From: Candidatus Woesearchaeota archaeon
GTDB taxonomy: Archaea; Nanobdellota; Nanobdellia; Woesearchaeales; WJIZ01
Direction: 5' to 3'
NCBI GenBank assembly: GCA_018303575.1
Contig: JAGVXW010000054.1
Span: forward strand, 1 to 10,158
Length of the DNA stretch: 10,158 nucleotides
Within the stretch, counting starts at the first letter, position 1. Each line of letters opens with the position of its first letter. Position numbers and translations under genes: made by a program. Below the pieces are notes generated by a model. The model saw only the letters and a program-made list of their open reading frames with translations. It made no database searches and was not told the origin of the DNA. Below, in pieces: positions 6,083-10,158 of this stretch.

Positions 6083-7171
6083 ATGATCTCCGTCATCGGC
6101 GCTGGGCCGGCTGGAAGCTTCTACGCGGCGAACGAGAAGAGCGATGAAGTCCACCTCTTCGAAGAGCACGAAGTCGTAGGAAAGCCAGTCGCCTGTACCG
6201 GCATTCTCACGGATTCCATCTCGCGCGTCACGCAGATTGACCCCAGCTTGATTGTCTCGAAAATCAACAGCTTCAAGATTGTCGCCCCGTCAGGCAAGAG
6301 CATCTCGATCGACCTCAAGAAGACCAATCTCGTGCTCGACCGCGCGCGCTTCGACCAGTGGCTCTTCCAGAAGGCGGTTGACAATGGCGCAAAGGTCCAT
6401 CTCGGGGAACGTTTCTTGAGGTATAAAGAAGAAGGGAAGAAACTCATCATAAAAACGAGCAAGAAGACATACGAATCAAACGCTTTGGTTGGAGCCGACG
6501 GCCCGCAAAGCCAGGTAGCGAAAAGCGCGGGCATCTACGGCGACAGGAAGTTCGTCATGGGCTGGCAGGCGAGATGCAAGTTCCCGAATTTAGAGGAAGG
6601 CGTCACAGAAATCCGCATGGGAGTGGGGGAATTCGCCTGGGTGGTTCCGGAAGATGAGAAGATAGCTAGGGTCGGCGTGATTGGCGCGAATAACGAAGTG
6701 CTGAAAAAAGAGTATCAGAAGCTCCTCGGCGCCTCCAAGATCATCGAAGACCAGTCAGGCCTCATCCCGCTCTACAATCCAAAGCAAAAGCTCCAGAAAG
6801 GCAATGTCTTCCTCCTCGGCGACGCCGCCACGCATGTCAAAGCAACAACGTACGGCGGCATCATCTATGGCATGATCGCCGGCACCTATCTTGTGCAGGA
6901 CAAGGAAAATTACACCAAGCTCTTCAATCAAAAGCTCGGGAAAGACTTATGGATCAGCCTGAAGATGCGCGGCTACATGAATCATATGTCGGAAGCGCAG
7001 TGCAACGAGATGATCGAGATCTTCAAGAAGAAGAACAACGCCGACATCCTGGCTGAGCATGACCGGGACTTTCCGAGCAGGTTCATCGTCCAGCTCCTAA
7101 TGAAGGAGGCCAAGCTCTGGAAATTAGGCTTTGGCATCTTCAAGAATCGCATTTGGGGTGAGCATTCATGA
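6083..7171 (+). CDS. Geranylgeranyl reductase family FAD-dependent oxidoreductase
   Basis: This family saturates the double bonds of geranylgeranyl chains; in archaea the usual substrates are digeranylgeranylglycerol phospholipids of the membrane. The N-terminus opens with the FAD Rossmann motif V-I-G-A-G-P-A-G (residues 4-11), then the acidic end of the second strand (L-F-E-E-H). P-V-A-C-T-G-I follows at the family's usual cysteine-containing position. L-V-G-A-D-G-P-Q-S is the typical mid-protein motif, and V-F-L-L-G-D-A-A-T with a glycine-rich tail (Y-G-G-I-I-Y-G) is the second FAD-binding motif. At 362 residues it is a little shorter than many members (about 390-450). Its stop overlaps the start of a small ORF as ATGA, and ispG follows on the same strand, so the four reading frames look like one isoprenoid operon. 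Exact substrate cannot be told from sequence. Confidence 0.9.
   Translation: MISVIGAGPAGSFYAANEKSDEVHLFEEHEVVGKPVACTGILTDSISRVTQIDPSLIVSKINSFKIVAPSGKSISIDLKKTNLVLDRARFDQWLFQKAVDNGAKVHLGERFLRYKEEGKKLIIKTSKKTYESNALVGADGPQSQVAKSAGIYGDRKFVMGWQARCKFPNLEEGVTEIRMGVGEFAWVVPEDEKIARVGVIGANNEVLKKEYQKLLGASKIIEDQSGLIPLYNPKQKLQKGNVFLLGDAATHVKATTYGGIIYGMIAGTYLVQDKENYTKLFNQKLGKDLWISLKMRGYMNHMSEAQCNEMIEIFKKKNNADILAEHDRDFPSRFIVQLLMKEAKLWKLGFGIFKNRIWGEHS
7155..7161 (+). promoter_or_regulatory. Shine-Dalgarno-like site before sORF1
   Basis: GGGGTGA contains GGTGA, a perfect match to the usual 16S rRNA 3' end, 6 nt before the ATG at 7168. It is located inside the end of the reductase gene. Leaderless genes in this window lack such a site. 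Confidence 0.45.
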
Positions 7172-7266
7172 AGTCGAATGCGAACGGGCGATTCTTGAAT
7201 GTGTTCGGAAACCGGGTCAGGCCTTCTGTTGGTTTCCGACATTTCAAGAACAAGGTGTTCTCATGA
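7168..7266 (+). CDS. Small ORF 1, 32-residue basic peptide, translationally coupled to the reductase
   Basis: The ATG at 7168 overlaps the reductase TGA as ATGA, and a Shine-Dalgarno-like GGGGTGA stands 6 nt upstream. The peptide begins M-K-S-N-A-N-G-R-F and ends H-F-K-N-K-V-F-S. It has seven Lys/Arg and no acidic residue. I do not recognise it. Its own TGA overlaps the next start in the same ATGA arrangement. Most of the ORF is also a hairpin (7192-7250), so the codons may serve an RNA structure, or translation may matter more than the product. The tail F-K-N-K-V-F-S before TCATGA resembles the reductase tail F-K-N-R-I-W with TCATGA, which hints that the junction was duplicated. Real translation is supported by overlap and ribosome site only. 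Confidence 0.42.
   Translation: MKSNANGRFLNVFGNRVRPSVGFRHFKNKVFS
7192..7250 (+). other. Stem-loop inside the ggr-ispG operon
   Basis: TCGGAAACC (7205-7213) pairs perfectly with GGTTTCCGA (7231-7239) across a 17-nt loop. Below it TTCTTGAATG (7192-7201) pairs with CATTTCAAGAA (7240-7250) with one bulged T, and a TGT bulge separates the two stems on the left. That is about 19 bp in all. No T-tract follows, so it is not a bacterial-type terminator. It ends 3 nt before the ribosome-site-like GGTG of sORF2 and could affect translation or RNA processing there. Confidence 0.5.
7252..7257 (+). promoter_or_regulatory. Shine-Dalgarno-like site before sORF2
   Basis: AAGGTG, with AGGTG matching the anti-Shine-Dalgarno sequence, lies 5 nt before the ATG at 7263 and directly after the hairpin at 7192-7250. 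Confidence 0.4.
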
Positions 7267-7352
7267 CGAAAAACGCACACTTTGGCAAAATAAGATACGC
7301 ATTTTGCGGAATTGGAAAATTTGAGAAAGGATCTTGGAGGATTCAAATTTGA
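7263..7352 (+). CDS. Small ORF 2, 29-residue basic peptide, coupled to sORF1 and ispG
   Basis: The ATG at 7263 overlaps the sORF1 stop as ATGA, and its TGA overlaps the favoured ispG start as TTGA. The peptide begins M-T-K-N-A-H-F-G-K-I-R-Y and contains one Cys (A-F-C-G-I-G), six Lys/Arg and a single Glu. No family is recognised. The same frame is open upstream to about 7131 without a convincing start, so a longer form cannot be excluded, but only the ATG at 7263 has a Shine-Dalgarno-like site. The single Cys and aromatic residues would suit a small binding peptide, but this is speculation. It may equally be a coupling device that carries ribosomes from ggr to ispG. Confidence 0.4.
   Translation: MTKNAHFGKIRYAFCGIGKFEKGSWRIQI
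7336..7340 (+). promoter_or_regulatory. Shine-Dalgarno site of ispG; decides the start
   Basis: GGAGG ends 8 nt before TTG at 7349 and 14 nt before ATG at 7355. The spacing favours TTG. No TATA box lies 25-29 nt before any ispG start, in contrast to the other genes here. Confidence 0.5.
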
Positions 7353-8566
7353 CAATGAGAAGGGAGAGCCTGGAAGTGAACGTCGGGAACATCGGCATCG
7401 GGGGAGACAATCCTATTCGCATCCAATCCATGACCAATACTCCCACACAGGATGCCGATGCGACCGCGAAGCAGATCATGGACCTTGCTGACGCCGGATC
7501 TGAGATTGCCCGCATCACAGTCATGGACAACAGCAACGCGGAAGCTGTCCCAAAGATAAAATCCATTCTCGAGAAAGAAAAATATGCGGTCCCCCTAATC
7601 GGCGATTTCCATTTTAATGGTCATTTGTTATTGGCCCGGTACCCTGAAATGGCGCAAATTCTCGATAAATATCGTATCAACCCCGGCAATGTCGGCTTCG
7701 GCGACAAGCGCGACCCTAATTTCAAGGCCATTATCGAAAAAGCGCTGGACAACAGGAAGCCAGTGCGCATCGGCGTAAATTTCGGCAGCATCGACCAAAA
7801 AGTCTACATGAAATTGATGGATGAGAATTCCAAGAAGCCAGGTAAGGAGCAGAAAGACTCAGAGGAGCTTGCGGCAGAGGCCATGGTAATTTCCGCTTTG
7901 GAGTCAGCAAGATTGGCCAGAGAATATGGAATGCCGGAAAACCGGATCATCCTCTCAGCAAAAGTTAGCCGAATGGCGCCGATGGTGCGCGCGTATCAGG
8001 AAATCGCCTCCAAAACAAGGTATCCCCTTCATTTAGGGTTGACAGAGGCGGGATTAGGGACAAAGGGGATTGTCTCCAGCACCGCGGCCTTAAGCGTCCT
8101 CTTGAATCAGGGCATCGGCGACACGATCAGGGTTTCTTTGACGCCCTCTCCCACAACTCCGAGAACCGAGGAAGTGAAAGTCGCCCAGCAGATCCTCCAA
8201 TCAAATGGTCTCCGCCAGTTCCATCCCACCGTGACGAGCTGCCCGGGATGCGGCCGAACAACATCAACCTTATTCCAGGAAATCGCCCAGGAGATTACAG
8301 AATACCTCCAAAAAAGATCTCCAGAGTGGAAAAAAGAAGGAAGGAAAGGGTATGAAGATATGGTCGTGACTGTCATGGGCTGCGTCGTCAACGGCCCGGG
8401 CGAGAGCAAGCACGCGAACATCGGCCTCTCACTCCCTGGAGCAGGCGAGGACCCGGTGAGCCCGGTCTACATCGACGGCAAGGAAGCCGCGAAGCTCAGG
8501 GGCCCGGAGAGAATAGAAAAGTTCAAGCAGATGATCGACGAATACGTAAAAAGCAGGTATGCTTAA
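7349..8566 (+). CDS. ispG: 4-hydroxy-3-methylbut-2-enyl diphosphate synthase IspG (GcpE), bacterial MEP pathway
   Basis: IspG converts MEcPP to HMBPP with a [4Fe-4S] cluster, the penultimate step of the MEP isoprenoid pathway. The opening V-N-V-G-N-I-G-I-G-G-D-N-P and Q-S-M-T-N-T-P-T are family signatures of the TIM-barrel domain. Cluster ligands are all present: Cys296 and Cys299 in S-C-P-G-C-G, Cys343 in G-C-V-V-N-G-P-G-E and Glu350 (numbered from the ATG at 7355). The C-P-G-C-G-R-T-T-S-T segment and a 44-residue gap between the second and third Cys (32 in E. coli) fit a longer bacterial form that I recall from proteobacteria. Archaea normally use mevalonate, so acquisition from bacteria is likely. 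The favoured start is TTG 7349 (Shine-Dalgarno spacing, TTGA overlap); ATG 7355 and TTG 7334 are alternatives. The gene appears to be an internal cistron behind the geranylgeranyl reductase. Confidence 0.96.
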   Translation: MTMRRESLEVNVGNIGIGGDNPIRIQSMTNTPTQDADATAKQIMDLADAGSEIARITVMDNSNAEAVPKIKSILEKEKYAVPLIGDFHFNGHLLLARYPEMAQILDKYRINPGNVGFGDKRDPNFKAIIEKALDNRKPVRIGVNFGSIDQKVYMKLMDENSKKPGKEQKDSEELAAEAMVISALESARLAREYGMPENRIILSAKVSRMAPMVRAYQEIASKTRYPLHLGLTEAGLGTKGIVSSTAALSVLLNQGIGDTIRVSLTPSPTTPRTEEVKVAQQILQSNGLRQFHPTVTSCPGCGRTTSTLFQEIAQEITEYLQKRSPEWKKEGRKGYEDMVVTVMGCVVNGPGESKHANIGLSLPGAGEDPVSPVYIDGKEAAKLRGPERIEKFKQMIDEYVKSRYA

Positions 8567-8568
8567 AA
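8563..8568 (+). promoter_or_regulatory. TATA-like box of the first kinase, overlapping the ispG stop
   Basis: TTAAAA, flanked by C and G, is centred 25.5 nt before the ATG at 8591 and contains the TAA stop of ispG. The spacing favours the first of the two ATGs (8591 over 8597). Confidence 0.5.
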
Positions 8569-8590
8569 GAAGCGGCGCATTCTTCTTGGC

Positions 8591-9493
8591 ATGGAAATGA
8601 TTGAGCGTGTCGGTATCGTCACAACAGGAAAGGACACCTATGTTCCGAACATCTGGTTTGAGGGTGAGCCTCCGGTGGCGATCGCGTCTGCCCGCTCTTC
8701 AGGAACGGAAGTCCTCCTGAAATGCCACTCCGGCCTGGAAGAGTTTGAGGGTGAAAAGCGAGCGCTGGAAACTGTGGGAGGCTGGCCTGCTGTCCGGCTC
8801 CTGGACGCCTCGAAGGAGGACTTGGTGCTTGTCCTCGAATACCATCGCGGAAGGGATCTGAGAAGCTCGCTTGTGTCCGGACCTCTCGAGGCCTTCTGCG
8901 GCCTCTACCTCGTTGGCTATGTGGCTGGCATGATGGCAGAGCTTGAGGCGGGGGGCATCTATCATGGCGACATCAAGCCTGCGAACCTCCTCGTGCCACT
9001 GCACATACAGGCCGCGCTGGAGCAGGGCCGCCTTGAGCAGCGCGTGGTGGATGAGGGCCTCGCACTCTGTGACTTTGAGCATGCGTGGAAGGTTGAGGCA
9101 GGAAGGATGGTGGCGTTCACTGAGAGAGGGGGCAGGATTGTCGGAACCCCCTACTATATGTCCCCGGAGACGATGAGAGACGCCTACGGGAAGAGAAGCG
9201 ATGTCTATAGCCTGGCGCTGATAGCGTGGCAAGTGTTCGAGGAAAGGGATCTCTTCGAGGGCACACAAAACCTGACACAAGTGCTGAACAGGATCCTGCT
9301 TGAATTTGCGCCCCATCCCCCGCAGTTCACGGCGCGGCTGTACGGCGCAGAGCAGGTTCTCCAGGCCGCGTTTTCAGGGGAGCCGGAAAGACGGCCCGGG
9401 TCGGAAGAGATCGTGGACCTAATCGCAAAAATCCTGAAAGAAAGGGCGAGAATCAATCTGAAAGAGGCCCTCGCCAGCGCAAAAGGAAGGTAA
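8591..9493 (+). CDS. Hanks-type Ser/Thr protein kinase, complete domain
   Basis: A soluble 300-residue kinase with no membrane segment. Lys44 (V-L-L-K-C-H) is the ATP-binding lysine and Glu55 its probable salt-bridge partner. The catalytic loop is Y-H-G-D-I-K-P-A-N (His125, Asp127, Lys129, Asn132) with Gly in place of the usual Arg of HRD. The metal motif is D-F-E (161-163) instead of DFG. G-T-P-Y-Y-M-S-P-E (185-193) gives the activation segment and an APE variant, and the C-lobe Asp204 (S-D-V-Y-S) and the Arg of P-E-R-R-P near 265 are present. The glycine-rich loop is not recognisable. Asn132 and Asp161 are 29 residues apart where about 13 is usual, so there is an insertion. All phosphotransfer residues are kept, so it is probably active. 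Its substrate is unknown. It has its own promoter and is followed by a second kinase-like gene. Confidence 0.9.
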   Translation: MEMIERVGIVTTGKDTYVPNIWFEGEPPVAIASARSSGTEVLLKCHSGLEEFEGEKRALETVGGWPAVRLLDASKEDLVLVLEYHRGRDLRSSLVSGPLEAFCGLYLVGYVAGMMAELEAGGIYHGDIKPANLLVPLHIQAALEQGRLEQRVVDEGLALCDFEHAWKVEAGRMVAFTERGGRIVGTPYYMSPETMRDAYGKRSDVYSLALIAWQVFEERDLFEGTQNLTQVLNRILLEFAPHPPQFTARLYGAEQVLQAAFSGEPERRPGSEEIVDLIAKILKERARINLKEALASAKGR

Positions 9494-9517
9494 GAGAAAG
9501 TACGCTTCTGGATAGGG

Positions 9518-9525
9518 TTTTATAT
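9518..9525 (+). promoter_or_regulatory. TATA box of the second kinase; decides the start codon
   Basis: TTTTATAT contains TTTATA centred 25.5 nt before the in-frame GTG at 9547 but only 19.5 nt before the ATG at 9541. By the spacing rule of the window, GTG 9547 is the better start. Confidence 0.55.
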
Positions 9526-9546
9526 GCGAGATGATTATCGATGCCC

Positions 9547-10065
9547 GTGACGCAAACCATAGAAGTGGGTGGGATGCCTTTCGAAGTCGTGCGCGAGCTA
9601 AAATCTCCACAAAAGCCTGAGAACCCGAGTCAGAATCGGGTCTATCTCGCGAGTATTGGAGATTCTTCCGTCGTCGCCAAAGTGTATGCTGGCCACTTCT
9701 GGGAGAGAAGGATGCGCAATGAGCTAAGCGCGCTTGAGCTCCTCGCAGGCTTAGAAAGCGTTCCCCCTATTCTTGCGCACGCCGGGAACGTCGCGGTATT
9801 CAAATACCTGAAAGGCACGATGTTGGAAGATTGGATGCGCGAGCAGTTCGACGAGGAGATACTGGTTGTGGTGGGGCTCAACATAGCCAAATGCATTCAA
9901 GGGATCCACAGAAGCGAAGTAGTGCATGGCGATGTGAAGCCTTCCAATATCTTGGTTGAGAATACCAAGATTGCTCTGGTCGACTATGAATTGAGCGGGC
10001 CCCCAAATTATCCAAGAATGCCAGCCCCATGGGGCACGCGAGGATATATGGCCCCTGAAGTATAG
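9547..10065 (+). CDS. Truncated Hanks-type protein kinase ending at the APE motif
   Basis: The protein holds a kinase N-lobe and the catalytic centre, then stops. Numbered from the ATG at 9541, Lys47 (V-V-A-K-V-Y) and Glu61 (R-N-E-L) form the ATP-binding pair. H-G-D-V-K-P-S-N (129-136) is the catalytic loop, D-Y-E (148-150) replaces DFG, and G-T-R-G-Y-M-A-P-E-V is the very end. The whole C-lobe after subdomain VIII is missing, and the 56 nt before the next start codon cannot encode it in any frame. Gly in place of the HRD Arg and Glu in place of the DFG Gly are shared with the kinase just upstream, which suggests paralogy. It may be a minimal kinase, a pseudokinase-like partner, or a decayed copy. 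The start is inferred from the TATA spacing; ATG 9541 would add two residues. Confidence 0.8.
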   Translation: MTQTIEVGGMPFEVVRELKSPQKPENPSQNRVYLASIGDSSVVAKVYAGHFWERRMRNELSALELLAGLESVPPILAHAGNVAVFKYLKGTMLEDWMREQFDEEILVVVGLNIAKCIQGIHRSEVVHGDVKPSNILVENTKIALVDYELSGPPNYPRMPAPWGTRGYMAPEV

Positions 10066-10091
10066 ATAATTCTGTAGGATGCATGACAAAG

Positions 10092-10099
10092 TTTATATA
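10092..10099 (+). promoter_or_regulatory. TATA box of the right-edge gene
   Basis: TTTATATA is a consensus archaeal box centred 26.5 nt before the ATG at 10122. The T-rich run between them (10101-10121) could also act as a terminator for the truncated kinase. Confidence 0.6.
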
Positions 10100-10121
10100 G
10101 TGCTTGTTCTTTTGTCGTTTT

Positions 10122-10158
10122 ATGAAAAAGAGTGATGGGAGAGAATATTCTCACGAAG
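10122..10158 (+). CDS. Start of an unidentified gene (12 codons, cut by window edge)
   Basis: An ATG placed correctly behind a consensus TATA box opens a frame that reads M-K-K-S-D-G-R-E-Y-S-H-E to the window end without a stop. It is too short to identify. The call rests on the promoter spacing alone. Confidence 0.45.
   Translation, partial: MKKSDGREYSHE

Noticed and set aside
6075..6085. Upstream ATG before the reductase (ATG at 6075)
   Set aside because: It is out of frame and reaches a stop (TGA) within three codons; the TATA spacing points to 6083.
7258..7275. Possible box C of a C/D guide RNA (ATGACGA)
   Set aside because: It is one mismatch from the consensus, and no D box (CTGA) is found at a suitable distance in the interval.
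7131..7352. A longer 73-codon version of sORF2 starting inside ggr
   Set aside because: It needs a non-ATG start inside the reductase gene with no ribosome site, whereas the ATG at 7263 has both an overlap and a Shine-Dalgarno-like motif.
8888..8905. Small hairpin GAGGCC / GGCCTC in the first kinase gene
   Set aside because: It is a short GC-rich palindrome inside a conserved coding region with no adjacent signal; expected by chance at this composition.
8699..9316. Long open frame on the minus strand (about 205 codons) antisense to the first kinase
   Set aside because: The plus frame carries clear kinase motifs throughout; the antisense frame has no recognisable motif and no TATA box at the right distance. 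High GC removes stop codons by chance.
1..10158. tRNA, rRNA, CRISPR arrays, insertion sequences
   Set aside because: Reading both strands gave no cloverleaf, rRNA core motif, spaced direct repeats or transposase signatures.

Overview
This window is from an archaeon. A single-chain DNA primase, a 4-demethylwyosine synthase, a diphthamide synthase (Dph2), a geranylgeranyl reductase, a class III signal peptide pilin and archaeal TATA boxes all point that way. Compact spacing, a primase that fuses small- and large-subunit elements, and bacterial-type metabolic genes suggest a DPANN-like lineage. That placement is inferred, not proven.

Layout, left to right. The left edge holds the N-terminus of a pilin-like protein (minus strand), divergent from the primase gene (215-1699, plus). 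The primase runs tail-to-tail into taw1 (1696-2727, minus), and their stop codons interlock. Upstream of taw1 on the same strand is dph2, split into two ORFs (2749-3468 and 3462-3734) that together hold a complete protein. Next comes a double-module Lrp/AsnC regulator (3779-4780, minus), divergent from a lysine-2,3-aminomutase-like radical SAM enzyme (4878-6044, plus). The rest reads plus: geranylgeranyl reductase (6083-7171), two micro-ORFs of 32 and 29 codons, IspG (7349-8566), a Hanks-type kinase (8591-9493), a second kinase truncated at its APE motif (9547-10065), and the first codons of another gene at the right edge.

Expression logic. Nearly every gene has a TATA box centred 25-29 nt before its start codon, which leaves no room for a 5' leader, so the genes look leaderless. 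The exception is the stretch from ggr to ispG: its three internal starts overlap the preceding stop by 4 nt (ATGA, ATGA, TTGA) and each follows a Shine-Dalgarno-like motif. This predicts one ggr-sORF1-sORF2-ispG transcript.

How the genes fit together. Taw1 and Dph2 are both Fe-S enzymes that modify the translation apparatus (tRNA-Phe position 37 and the EF2 histidine). The reductase and IspG both belong to isoprenoid/lipid metabolism, but IspG is from the bacterial MEP pathway, whereas archaea normally use mevalonate. The most novel material is the chain of micro-ORFs between them with its hairpin, followed by the split dph2, the cysteine-free PriL-like tail of the primase, the aminomutase that lacks lysine-binding aspartates, and the truncated kinase. 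No rRNA, tRNA, CRISPR array or insertion sequence was seen.
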